Of a stretch of 62,196 nt of DNA, positions 52,261-61,500 are shown in pieces. The notes under the pieces are model-generated. The model ran no database searches and was not told the DNA's origin. It worked only from the letters and a program-made list of their open reading frames with translations. Position 1 is the first letter of the stretch. Each line of letters starts with the position of its first letter. Origin of the DNA: Bacteroidales bacterium (GTDB taxonomy: Bacteria > Bacteroidota > Bacteroidia > Bacteroidales > JAADJA01); the NCBI GenBank assembly GCA_016933115.1, contig JAFGBL010000311.1:1-62196 (forward strand), read 5' to 3'. A program made the translations under genes and the position numbers.

Positions 52261-52393
52261 CGCTCTTTCGGATTTTCAGAAAGGCACAGTGGGAGGCTAA
52301 TCCGAAAGCAAATAAAACGGGATTTGAAATCCCGGCATATTTTCGTCGGGATTATCCGGTGAACAGGCAATGGCTCAAATCCGGACAAGCGGA
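52261..52393 (+). repeat. Structured direct repeat, copy 2 (right of hicBA)
   Basis: This is the same ~133-base element as copy 1, in the same orientation, 716 bases further on. The 10-bp pair is CTTTCGGATT 52265-52274 / AATCCGAAAG 52299-52308. The middle hairpin is perfect here (CGGGATTT/AAATCCCG), and the last hairpin is AAATCCG/CGGATTT. Some differences from copy 1 fall in the stems. Confidence 0.85.
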
Positions 52394-52546
52394 TTTTAAA
52401 CCAATTTTGATCGATTTTCTATGGTAGTTTTCAATGAAATTTTATCTTTGCAAAAAATTTCTCAAGGATTAAGTATTTAATATATCACTTTGATTCAAAT
52501 TATTAGAGAAAACAGGATTGTCAAAATAAACTAAAAACAAAAAAAA

Positions 52547-53104
52547 ATGATCAGGAATTTATTTATGCTTGTTGCCATTGCAGCAATTTTTATTTCATGC
52601 GGCGGCGGTGCCGGAACAAATGAAAGTGCCCAAAATGATACCATATCAATGGAAGCAACTCAAACCGAAATCCCGGTAATCGCACTTGGCGAATTCGAAA
52701 AAATAGCCGGAAATTATGTTGACCAGGAAATCATGGTTGAAGGAATCGTTGACCATGTTTGCAAGCATGGCGGCAAAAGGCTGTTGTTGGTAGCCGATAG
52801 TGGGGATGTTCACGTTGATTCAGATAGCCGATTTGAGGAATCTTTAACTGGTAGTAAAGTCATGCTTAAAGGAAAAGTGAAAGAATTCAGGGTAGACGAA
52901 GCCTATTGCCTCAAAATGGAAGAGGACAACATTAAAAGCCATAGCGAAGGCCAGACGGACGATGAGATGTACGAACACAAAATGGCTGAAATCAAAACTT
53001 ATAGGGACTCGATGTCCACTGCCGGAGTGGATCACCTTTCGTTCTATTCGATCGATTATATTACACTTGAAGTAAAAGAAGAGGCTAAAGACGAGGAAAT
53101 TTAA
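52547..53104 (+). CDS. Lipoprotein with OB-fold-like domain
   Basis: This 185-residue lipoprotein has the lipobox FISCGGG (Cys about residue 18). After an acidic linker, residues ~50-125 form a beta-rich domain (YVDQEIMVEGIVDHVCKHGGKRLLLVADSGDVHVDS...SKVMLKGKVKEF) like the small OB-fold domains of periplasmic nucleic-acid or metal-binding proteins. It contains two cysteines (VCKHGG and AYCLKM) and several His. The C-terminus is charged. A terminator follows, then a PepSY membrane protein; together they may handle a metal or redox cofactor, which is inference. The gene is unknown to me as a named family. Confidence 0.75.
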   Translation: MIRNLFMLVAIAAIFISCGGGAGTNESAQNDTISMEATQTEIPVIALGEFEKIAGNYVDQEIMVEGIVDHVCKHGGKRLLLVADSGDVHVDSDSRFEESLTGSKVMLKGKVKEFRVDEAYCLKMEEDNIKSHSEGQTDDEMYEHKMAEIKTYRDSMSTAGVDHLSFYSIDYITLEVKEEAKDEEI

Positions 53105-53128
53105 TTTTACTGAATTTAAGTTTTGTTT

Positions 53129-53176
53129 AAACCCTGTCAGTCATTGTTGAAATGATCAATCGATTGACAGGGTTTT
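53129..53176 (+). terminator. Intrinsic terminator
   Basis: AAACCCTGTCA (53129-53139) pairs with TGACAGGGTTT (53165-53175) around a ~25-base loop, followed by TTAAAATT. The T-run is short. It separates the lipoprotein and PepSY protein genes and could act as a read-through attenuator. Confidence 0.65.
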
Positions 53177-53206
53177 AAAATTTATAATGTTACTCAACTC
53201 AAATTT

Positions 53207-53764
53207 ATGAATGTTTTAAGAAAATGGAGCCGGATATTGCACCGTGACTTCGGGTTCTTTTTTATCGGTGCTTCCATTATTTACGGCCTGTCGGGGATTG
53301 CCCTGAACCATTTGAAGGATTGGAACCCGAATTATGTGGTAAAGCGTGGACAGGTGGAGACGAATATTTCTTTGCAGCCTTCACCGGATGTTAAAAATAA
53401 TGTCCTCCAGTTTCTTGATGACATCGGACAAAAGAAGAACTTTAAAAATTATTACTTCCCAGAGCCGGGGTACATGAAAATTTTCCTGAGCGGCGGGTCT
53501 TCCATTTATATGGACATTGATACCGGGCAGGGAGTGGCTGAATATCTCACCAGACGGCCTGTTTTTTACCAGGTCAATTATCTGCATTACAATCCCAATG
53601 CCTGGTGGATGTGGTTTTCGGATATCTTTGCCGGAGCGCTGATCCTACTTGCCATCACATCTGTTTTTATGGTTCGCGGGAAAAAAGGGGCCTGGGGAAG
53701 GGGAGGCATTTATATAGCCCTGGGGATCATTTTGCCCATTGTGTTTTTGATTGTTTTTTCTTGA
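53207..53764 (+). CDS. PepSY-associated transmembrane protein
   Basis: This 185-residue membrane protein has an N-terminal helix (about 15-38, RDFGFFFIGASIIYGLSGIALNH), a periplasmic PepSY-like segment (about 45-130, with YMDIDTGQGVAEYLTRRP), and two C-terminal helices (about 135-155 and 165-185). The early HRDFG...GLSGIALNH pattern is that of PepSY-associated TM helix proteins. Larger relatives are ferric-siderophore or heme reductases. This short form probably lacks the full set of heme ligands. The upstream lipoprotein gene could be its partner. Confidence 0.82.
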   Translation: MNVLRKWSRILHRDFGFFFIGASIIYGLSGIALNHLKDWNPNYVVKRGQVETNISLQPSPDVKNNVLQFLDDIGQKKNFKNYYFPEPGYMKIFLSGGSSIYMDIDTGQGVAEYLTRRPVFYQVNYLHYNPNAWWMWFSDIFAGALILLAITSVFMVRGKKGAWGRGGIYIALGIILPIVFLIVFS

Positions 53765-53964
53765 ACCTGTTAATCATTATCTAAGAATTACTCCAGGTTT
53801 AAAATATTAAAGCTATTCTCATCTAATTCATTCTTTGAGATAATAATTAGGTTCATTTATTGTGATCGCCAAAATCTCCAATTTAGCCTTTGGAAATTGA
53901 TAAAGCGCATACAACAAAAATCAAATAATATTATTCGTAAATTTGTGTTATAAATATTGAATTA

Positions 53965-54180
53965 ATGACAGAAATAAAAGACATATTAAAACTTAGTGTA
54001 GATGAGCGAATCCATCTTGTGCAAACCATCTGGGATAGTATCGCAAGTGAGGCTGAATCTGCGGATATCAGTGATGAACACAAGAAGATATTAAATGATA
54101 GACTTGAGGCTTATAAAAATACACCTGATGATAATATAAGCTGGAAAGAAATTGACAAATATACCCGAAGAAAATTATGA
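53965..54180 (+). CDS. RelB-like addiction module antitoxin (orphan)
   Basis: This is a 71-residue protein of the putative addiction module component family (PF09720/TIGR02574 type): LSVDERIHLVQTIWDSIASE, then DEHKKILNDRLEAYKNTPDD and SWKEI near the end. These antitoxins pair with a RelE/ParE-fold toxin translated from an overlapping ATGA. Here the ATGA is present (54177-54180), but the toxin frame ends after 22 codons, so the antitoxin now stands without its toxin. A TAAATTTG -7-like element lies at 53938-53945. Confidence 0.85.
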   Translation: MTEIKDILKLSVDERIHLVQTIWDSIASEAESADISDEHKKILNDRLEAYKNTPDDNISWKEIDKYTRRKL

Positions 54181-54245
54181 TATCCAAAGTTAAGATTAGA
54201 ATAGAAGCGCTTCAGGATTTGTTGGATGCCCAGAATGATTTGTGA
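54177..54245 (+). pseudogene. Truncated ParE/RelE-type toxin remnant
   Basis: The ATG overlaps the antitoxin stop in the ATGA arrangement. Its frame reads MISKVKIRIEALQDLLDAQN and then stops. These residues fit the N-terminal strand and first helix of ParE/RelE toxins of this pair, in which about 75 further residues (beginning with a WYE-like motif) should follow. No continuation is found in any frame before the next gene at 54258, so the rest appears to be deleted, not frameshifted. Confidence 0.65.
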
Positions 54246-54257
54246 AATTTATTTAAA

Positions 54258-54593
54258 ATGAAATTGAAAAGCGAAATAAAAGAAGAGATAGCAGAAAAGC
54301 TATCGAACAATTTGAATATCAGTAATGTAATTTTATTTGGCAGCTATGCTCATGGAAAACCAAATCGAAGTAGTGATATTGATTTGTTGGTTATATTAAA
54401 AGGCGAACATAAAACTCTAAGTTATTCCGATAGAATTAGAAATAGAGTACAAATTTCTAAAAGCCTGTTGAACATTATTAAATCAACACCGGTTGACGTT
54501 TTGGTCCATACTGAAAAAGAGTGGAAAACGTTATTGGAGTCGGATTCATTTTTTTACCAGGAAATTAAAGATAAAGGAGAATATATTATTTAA
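54258..54593 (+). CDS. Minimal nucleotidyltransferase (MNT domain)
   Basis: This is a 111-residue protein of the DNA polymerase beta-like nucleotidyltransferase superfamily with the complete metal-binding signature VILFGSYAHGKPNRSSDIDLLV (GSx10DxD form) and a third acidic strand (PVDVLVH). In MNT-HEPN systems such proteins are antitoxins that AMPylate or otherwise modify the HEPN partner. The HEPN gene starts nine bases downstream. It follows directly on the broken RelE-type toxin, as though the module had been inserted there. Confidence 0.88.
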   Translation: MKLKSEIKEEIAEKLSNNLNISNVILFGSYAHGKPNRSSDIDLLVILKGEHKTLSYSDRIRNRVQISKSLLNIIKSTPVDVLVHTEKEWKTLLESDSFFYQEIKDKGEYII

Positions 54594-54601
54594 TTGTACC
54601 T

Positions 54602-54997
54602 ATGAAGGCAAGCGCAGAATCATGGTTGGAATTTGCCAGAAAGGATTTGCAAGGTGCTAAAACACTCCTTAATGAAAAAGGTTTGGAAAATTTAGTACTT
54701 TTTCATTGTCAACAGGCTATTGAAAAGCTGCTTAAAGCCATACTATCCGAACACAATGTTAAATTTCCCAAAATTCATGGTACCCGTACCTTATATGAAC
54801 TAATCCTAAACAACATCAGTCCAAAACCGGAGTTAGATGAAAACACTTTATTGGAGATCGATTCTGTTTATGTCGACGCAAGATATCCAAATGAACTGGG
54901 ACTGCTGCCATCCGGATTTCCTACCCAGGAAGAAACAAAAAGAATTTATGAAGATTCAAAAAATTTATTCGGAGGGTTAGAAAAATTGTTGAGTTGA
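54602..54997 (+). CDS. HEPN domain protein, partner of the MNT protein
   Basis: This 131-residue all-helical HEPN protein shows SWLEFARKDLQGAKTLL, the FHCQQAIEKLLKAIL helix and the KIHGTRTLYELI segment, followed by VDARYPNELG. The RX4-6H ribonuclease motif of HepT-type toxins is not evident: after DARYP no His follows within six residues. It may therefore belong to the HEPN group whose RNase activity is absent or unproved. Paired with the MNT gene it forms a candidate toxin-antitoxin or defence module; functional proof is lacking. Confidence 0.87.
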   Translation: MKASAESWLEFARKDLQGAKTLLNEKGLENLVLFHCQQAIEKLLKAILSEHNVKFPKIHGTRTLYELILNNISPKPELDENTLLEIDSVYVDARYPNELGLLPSGFPTQEETKRIYEDSKNLFGGLEKLLS

Positions 54998-55097
54998 TTT
55001 TTATTTCAAAAAGGAAATTAACATCAATTGGGTTGTTTTTTAACTCACACAGTGACAAAATACGAGAAAGAAGAGGTTATTAGTTTTATATTTATGC

Positions 55098-57596
55098 ATG
55101 AAACGTTTATTGATTGTATTATATATTAGTTTATTGATATTCGTGCTTTTGTCGTGTCACCGAAGTCAGGTCCATTACTATGGGGTTACTAACAACTGGC
55201 AATTCAAACAAGACAATTCACAAACCTGGGTGCCGGCAAAAGTACCCGGCGGTGTCCACACCGACCTGTTGCTAAACGATAAAATCCCCGATCCCTTTTT
55301 CGGTGACAACGAACAAAAGCTCCAATGGATCGGAGAATCCGGCTGGACTTACAAAACCACATTTGATGCTGATAATATTTTAGAAAATGAACATGTCGAA
55401 TTAGTTTTCGAAGGGTTGGATACCTATGCTGATGTTTACCTGAATGATTCGCTGATACTCACTGCTGACAACATGTTCAGGCAATGGATTGTGGAAGTTA
55501 AAGATTTTCTGAGAAAAGGAGATAATAATTTGGAAGTACATTTTCAAACCCCGGAGAAGATTGAACAACAAAATGCTTCACAATTGCCTTATCAACTCCC
55601 CGATCCAAGAGGCTTTACCCGAAAAGCCCCTTACCAATACGGCTGGGACTGGGGTCCGAAATATATTTCTCCTGGTATCTGGAAGCCGATTTACCTGCAA
55701 GGATGGAATGATTTGAAAATCTCAAATGTGCATGTTTACACAAAAGGAATCACTGATGCCAAGGCAAAGATTGTCGTTGAAACTGAAATTGAAAGTAATT
55801 CCAAGCAGTCGGCAAACATTATTTTAAGAAATAATAAACAAAAGCAGTCCAATAAATTATCCCTTGAAACTGGGACCAATGTTTTTTTATCAGAAATCGA
55901 AATCAATAATCCCAAACTTTGGTGGCCCAATGGTATGGGGGATCATCCAGTATATAGTATGGAGATTATTGTTCAGTCAGGTCATTCAGAAGATTCAAGA
56001 ACTGTCAAATTTGGTATTCGAGACATCGGATTGATCCGGGAAAAAGATTCAATCGGTGAATCATTTTATTTCAGTATCAATGGAATTCCGTTTTTTGCCA
56101 AAGGAGCCAACTATATACCCCAGGATAATTTTCCCTCACGGGTTTCGGATGATAAATACCGCCAAACCATTCAAAATGCAGTCGATGCAAACATGAACAT
56201 GTTGCGGGTATGGGGTGGTGGTATTTATGAAAAAGACATTTTTTATGATCTATGCGATGAGAACGGAATACTGGTTTGGCAGGATTTTATGTTTGCCTGC
56301 AACATGTATCCCGGCGATTCTGCTTTTCTTGAAAATGTTAGACAGGAAGCAATATATCAAGTCAAAAGATTAAGAAATCATCCCTCACTGACGCTTTGGT
56401 GCGGCAATAACGAGGTTGACGAAGGCTGGCATAACTGGGGATGGCAAAAATCATTGAATTATTCCGAACAGGATTCAACTGAGATTTGGAACAATTACAT
56501 TAACATTTTTGAAGATATTTTACCCAAAACCTTGCACACTCTAACTCCCTATTTACCCTATATACCCTCCTCACCCAAAATCGGCTGGGGCCACAAGGAA
56601 GCCCTGCTCGAAGGCGATATTCACTATTGGGGCGTTTGGTGGGGTGAAGAACCTTTTGAAATGTATGAAAAAAAAGTCGGCCGGTTTATGAGCGAATACG
56701 GTTTCCAGGGATTTCCTGATTTGAGAACTTTGGATTCCTGCCTTTTAACGGAAGATCAAATTTTAAATTCAACAGCTTTGCTGAACCATCAGAAACATCC
56801 GAGAGGTATGGATTTGATCCGAAGTTACATGGAGCGAGAATTTCCTGTTCCGGATAATTTTGAAAATTATGTTTATGTCAGCCAGTTGGTTCAGGCCTAT
56901 GGGATCAAAAAGGCCATTGAAGCCCACCGCCGGGCCATGCCGCAATGTATGGGAACCCTTTATTGGCAATTGAACGATTGTTGGCCTGTGATCTCCTGGA
57001 GCAGCCTGGATTACTACAACACGTGGAAAGCGTTGCATTATTTTGTGAGGGATGCTTATAAAGATTTCCTGATATCATTTGAAGAGAACGGCGACGAAGT
57101 TTCGGTTTTTGTTGTTTCTGACAAGCAACAGGACTTACAGGCAGTCCTTGATGTCAAAATAATTGGTTTTGACGGGAAAATAAAGTGGCAAAATCAAACT
57201 CAGGTCAATATAAAAAAAACCAGGTCTGATATCTACGAAAGTATTGATATTACAGGGATTTCGAATAATGATCATTTGATTACCGCTCTCCTGATGGATG
57301 GAGATTCGTTGATAGCACAAAATTTATATTATTTAGGGCCAACTAAATTGCTGGATTTACCTTCAATAAACATTACAAAAGAGTTTATTCCTATTCCCGG
57401 CGGTTTTCAAATCACCTTGTCATCGGATAAGCTGGCCAAAAATGTTTTTCTAACAATTGATGAAGAAGGTCACTTTTCGGATAACTATTTCGATCTTTTA
57501 CCGGGTGAGAAAAAGCCAATTGATTTCCAAACTGAAAATCCGGAGATCGATTTGGCTAAAAAGCTCAGAATAATTACACTTAACGATATTAATTGA
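55098..57596 (+). CDS. Beta-mannosidase, glycoside hydrolase family 2 (lipoprotein)
   Basis: This 832-residue enzyme has a lipobox (VLLSCHRS, Cys about residue 20), so it is probably anchored in a membrane facing the periplasm or surface. The order is typical of GH2: a sugar-binding domain (about 25-200, WVPAKVPGGVHTDLL, GWDWGPKYISPGIW), an immunoglobulin-like domain (about 205-310) and a TIM barrel. In the barrel the acid/base Glu439 lies in CGNNEVDEG and the nucleophile Glu533 in SEYGFQGFP. A C-terminal beta domain follows. It should release mannose from the ends of beta-mannosides. A 21-base stretch of its barrel gene (56547-56567) matches the CCCTATTTACCC repeat near ispE. The next gene starts one base after its stop. 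Confidence 0.93.
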   Translation: MKRLLIVLYISLLIFVLLSCHRSQVHYYGVTNNWQFKQDNSQTWVPAKVPGGVHTDLLLNDKIPDPFFGDNEQKLQWIGESGWTYKTTFDADNILENEHVELVFEGLDTYADVYLNDSLILTADNMFRQWIVEVKDFLRKGDNNLEVHFQTPEKIEQQNASQLPYQLPDPRGFTRKAPYQYGWDWGPKYISPGIWKPIYLQGWNDLKISNVHVYTKGITDAKAKIVVETEIESNSKQSANIILRNNKQKQSNKLSLETGTNVFLSEIEINNPKLWWPNGMGDHPVYSMEIIVQSGHSEDSRTVKFGIRDIGLIREKDSIGESFYFSINGIPFFAKGANYIPQDNFPSRVSDDKYRQTIQNAVDANMNMLRVWGGGIYEKDIFYDLCDENGILVWQDFMFACNMYPGDSAFLENVRQEAIYQVKRLRNHPSLTLWCGNNEVDEGWHNWGWQKSLNYSEQDSTEIWNNYINIFEDILPKTLHTLTPYLPYIPSSPKIGWGHKEALLEGDIHYWGVWWGEEPFEMYEKKVGRFMSEYGFQGFPDLRTLDSCLLTEDQILNSTALLNHQKHPRGMDLIRSYMEREFPVPDNFENYVYVSQLVQAYGIKKAIEAHRRAMPQCMGTLYWQLNDCWPVISWSSLDYYNTWKALHYFVRDAYKDFLISFEENGDEVSVFVVSDKQQDLQAVLDVKIIGFDGKIKWQNQTQVNIKKTRSDIYESIDITGISNNDHLITALLMDGDSLIAQNLYYLGPTKLLDLPSINITKEFIPIPGGFQITLSSDKLAKNVFLTIDEEGHFSDNYFDLLPGEKKPIDFQTENPEIDLAKKLRIITLNDIN
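56547..56567 (+). repeat. CCCTATTTACCC repeat sequence inside the beta-mannosidase gene
   Basis: CCCTATTTACCCTATATACC plus one C matches the tandem array near ispE at 20 of 21 positions, and the inverted copy at 15543-15560 exactly over 18 bases. It encodes part of TPYLPYIPSSP, a segment whose PSSP end is expected in this family, so the stretch may be repeat-derived or chance. Confidence 0.5.
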
Positions 57597-57597
57597 A

Positions 57598-58449
57598 ATG
57601 ATTAAAAGTTGTCTTTTTATTTTACTAATAATATTTGGATGCATTCCCGGGTTTGCTCAACCTGAAATAATTCGGATCATGTCGTATAACATCTGGTTTG
57701 ATAATCCTGAAAACACTGAAAATCCATGGTCGGAGAGGAAGAATGGTATAAAAGAAACTATTAATCAATTAAAACCTGAAATTTTTTGTGTTCAGGAGGC
57801 GCTGGATCACCAGGTAAAATTTTTGGAATTCGGGGAATACAAGCATTTTGGAGTAGGGCGTGATGACGGGAAAAATGCAGGCGAATTCTCGGCGATTTTA
57901 TTTGATACAATCCGTTTTGGTTTTAAAAATGGAGGTAATTTCTGGCTTTCCGAAACACCGGATATAGCCGGCTCAAAAGGTTGGGATGCTGAATGTGTTC
58001 GGATCGCCACATGGATTCATTTGTTGGATTCGAAAACCGGAAAATTATTTTTCGTTTTCAATACCCATTTCGACCATATGGGTGAGACCGCGCGACTTGA
58101 AAGCGCTGGGCTGATCAAGCAAAAAATTGCAGAAATTGCCGGAGATCAGCCGGTGATACTAACCGGTGATTTTAATTGCCAAAGAGGGTCCGACCCTTAC
58201 CAGGTCATTACAGATGAAGATTTTAGCAAACCGTTATCAGATACGAGGTACGTCTCAGATAATTTATCATCCGAGCCTGATTATTCATTTGTCGGTTCTG
58301 AATTCAAGGGTTCAAAAGGCAATATCATCGATCATATTTTTGTTTCTCAAGATATTAAGGTTTTTAAGGCCCTTATCTACGAAAATTGCCAAAACGGAAA
58401 ATGCCCTTCCGATCACCTGCCCGTTGTTTCGGAGATTATTATCGAATAG
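57598..58449 (+). CDS. Exported endonuclease/exonuclease/phosphatase family protein
   Basis: This 283-residue secreted or periplasmic hydrolase has a signal peptide (1-~20, GCIPGFAQ) and all main motifs of the EEP superfamily: MSYNIW near the start, the metal-binding Glu in FCVQEAL, NTHFDHMG, the catalytic LTGDFNCQRGSDPY, IIDHIFVS and the final SDHLPVVSEI. It may cleave phosphodiesters or sugar phosphates. The substrate cannot be fixed, but it is coupled to beta-mannosidase with a one-base gap, so a glycan-related phosphodiesterase role is a reasonable inference. Confidence 0.9.
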   Translation: MIKSCLFILLIIFGCIPGFAQPEIIRIMSYNIWFDNPENTENPWSERKNGIKETINQLKPEIFCVQEALDHQVKFLEFGEYKHFGVGRDDGKNAGEFSAILFDTIRFGFKNGGNFWLSETPDIAGSKGWDAECVRIATWIHLLDSKTGKLFFVFNTHFDHMGETARLESAGLIKQKIAEIAGDQPVILTGDFNCQRGSDPYQVITDEDFSKPLSDTRYVSDNLSSEPDYSFVGSEFKGSKGNIIDHIFVSQDIKVFKALIYENCQNGKCPSDHLPVVSEIIIE

Positions 58450-58531
58450 TTGTTAACTAAATTCCCTTTCTTGTTAAAATCTATTCCACAGTCGGGTTTC
58501 CTGTATAAATGGTTTGGGATAATTTTACAAT

Positions 58532-61500
58532 ATGAAATTCATCGGCGATTTTCACATCCATTCCCATTATTCCCGGGCAACCAGCAAGGAACTTAAACCT
58601 GAATTCCTTGATTACTGGGCAAATCGCAAAGGGATCAAGGTAGTTGGAACCGGCGATTTCACCCATCCGGGCTGGCTGGGCGAACTCAGTGAAAAGCTTG
58701 AACCTGCCGAAGATGGATTGTTTAAATTGAAAAGGGAATTTGTCATTCCAAACCAATCTAACGCGAATGACCCAGTTCGATTCATGTTGACTACCGAGAT
58801 CAGCAATATCTACAAGAAAGGCGGTAAAGTAAGGAAAGTCCATAATGTAATCTTTGCTCCCGATTTTGAAGTTGCTGAGAAAATACAAAACAAACTATCA
58901 GGAATGGGATTTAACATCACATCCGATGGCAGGCCCATCCTGGGTTTGGATTCGAAGAAACTGCTCGAGATTAGCCTTGATATTTCGGATAAAATATTTT
59001 TCGTACCGGCACATATCTGGACCCCCTGGTTTTCGGTGCTAGGATCAAAATCAGGGTTTGATTCGGTGGAAGAGTGTTTTGAAGATTTGTCGGATCAGAT
59101 ATTTGCCGTGGAAACGGGCCTTTCTACCGACCCACCTATGAACTGGATGGTGAGTTCGCTGGATAAGTACACATTGATTGCCAATTCAGATGCCCATTCA
59201 CCGGAAAAGCTCGGACGAAATGCCAACATCTTTAAAACGGAAATTTCCTATCCTGATATTATCGAAGCCATGAAAACCGGTGATCCCGAAAAATTTCTGG
59301 GGACGATCGATTTTTTCCCGGAAGAGGGAAAATACCACTATGATGGCCACCGGAAATGCGGCATTCGGTGGAATCCTTTGGAAACTTTGGAGCACAATGA
59401 AATTTGCCCGGTCTGTAAAAAACCGGTAACGATTGGTGTGTTGAACCGGGTTGCTCAATTGGCTGATAGGGATGATTTGAACACGAGGCCCAATCGACAC
59501 GATTTCATTTCACTGGTCCCATTGAAAGAAATCCTTGCTGAGTTGGAAGGGGTTGGCCCGGATTCGCAAAAAGCAGAAAGAAGATATGATTCCGTCATCA
59601 AACAGGCCGGTAATGAATTCAATCTTTTATTGCATTGGGATTTGAAGGGTGTGGAAAAAGTCGGTGGTGAAATCCTGGGTGAAGCCATTAAAAGGATGCG
59701 AAACCGGGAAATCTTCATCCGGGAAGGATATGATGGGGAATTTGGAGTGATCAGGGTCTTCAGGGAAGGTGAAACATTTCATTCAAAAAAGCAGCATGCC
59801 CTCTTCAACGAACCGGGTGAGAATTATATTGAACCGAACCATCCCCGGCCATTGATCAGCTTTGATATTGAGAAATTCAGGAAATTAAAAAGGGAAACAA
59901 CCGTTGCTGCACCAGAACCTATAATAAAATTTGCATCAGATCTTTTCACACCTGTCGGGGATCATTTATTCAGGGAACTGAACCCGGATCAGAAAAAAGC
60001 GGCAGAGCATCAAACAGGTCCTGCTTTGATACTTGCCGGTCCGGGAACGGGCAAGACAAAAGTACTCACAACGAGAATTGCCAACCTGGTAATGAACAAA
60101 GGTATTGATCCAAAAAAAATACTGGCGGTTACTTTCACTAATAAAGCAGCCGGTGAAATGAAACAGCGGCTTGAAAAAGTATTGAAAAACCGCCCACTCA
60201 GTTCAGGTTTGACCATCCAGACCTTCCATGCATTCGGACTGTCAGTTCTTAAAGACTTCATCAACCGGACAGGGAGGCAGAACAACTTCAACATCCTCGA
60301 TGATGAGAACAGGGTCGGGATCATTAAAGAAATTGCCGGAAATTCGGATGAATCAAGTGCAATATTAGAAAGAATAACAACCTTTAAACAGCAATTGATC
60401 CGGCCGGATAATGCGGGAAATGACCCGCAGGCAAAACTCTATCAGCGATATGAAAAAAAACTTACAGAAATCAATTCTTTTGATGTTGATGACCTGGTAA
60501 CATGTGTGGTTTATTTATTTCAAGACTATCAGGAAATTCTGCAACATTTTCACGATCGCTTCCACTGGATTTTGATCGATGAATACCAGGATGTTAATTT
60601 GGCGCAGTATAAGCTGGTCGACTTGCTGTGTCCCGGGGACAATCCCAACCTGTTTGCCATCGGCGATCCAAACCAGGCCATTTATGGTTTCAGGGGAGCA
60701 GATGTTCAATTCATCCAGCGGTTCAGGGAGGATTATCCGCTGGCTCAGATATATAATTTAAATACAAGTTACCGTTGCTCCGACACCATTTTAAAGGCAT
60801 CGGAAATGGTATTGGCCAGCCATTCTTCCATTTTGCAGGGGCTTCATCAAGGAGTGAAAATACAATTGGTTGAGCAGGCCACAGAAAAAAGTGAAGCCGA
60901 GTACATGGCCAGAACCATCGAACAGAAAATAGGTGGGTTAGGTTTCTTTTCCATTGATAGCAACGTGGCGGCCGGAAACAAGGAACAACACATCGAAAGT
61001 CTTTCCGACTTTGCCATTCTGTGCAGGATTTCACGGATCATGCCTCCCATCGAAAAAGCCTTGAAGGACCATAATATACCCTATCAGAAAGTAGGTAATG
61101 ATTCTTTGTTGAAAAGTGAAACCGTCAGAAATCTGGTTGATTTGCTGAAATTGTCCGAAGACAAACAAAATGGCTATCTACTGGAAAGTTTGAACAAAAG
61201 GAAATTTCTGAAAAAGGATGAATTGAAAGATCTGATATCGGAACTGGAAACAAAACGTTTTGATAAAAAAGTAGAATTTTTGATTAAATTATTTTCGGAT
61301 AAAAATCCTCAACTATCGCTGTTACTCGACATGTTAGTCGAATTGATCCCGGAAGTTGAAAATGTTTCGCAACTCACACGAAAACTGGCATATCATACCA
61401 GTGTTGACGGTTGGAATCCCGGCATAGAAGCCGTAAACCTGATGACCCTGCATGCATCCAAAGGTTTGGAATTCGGATGTGTCTTCATTCCGGGCTGTGA

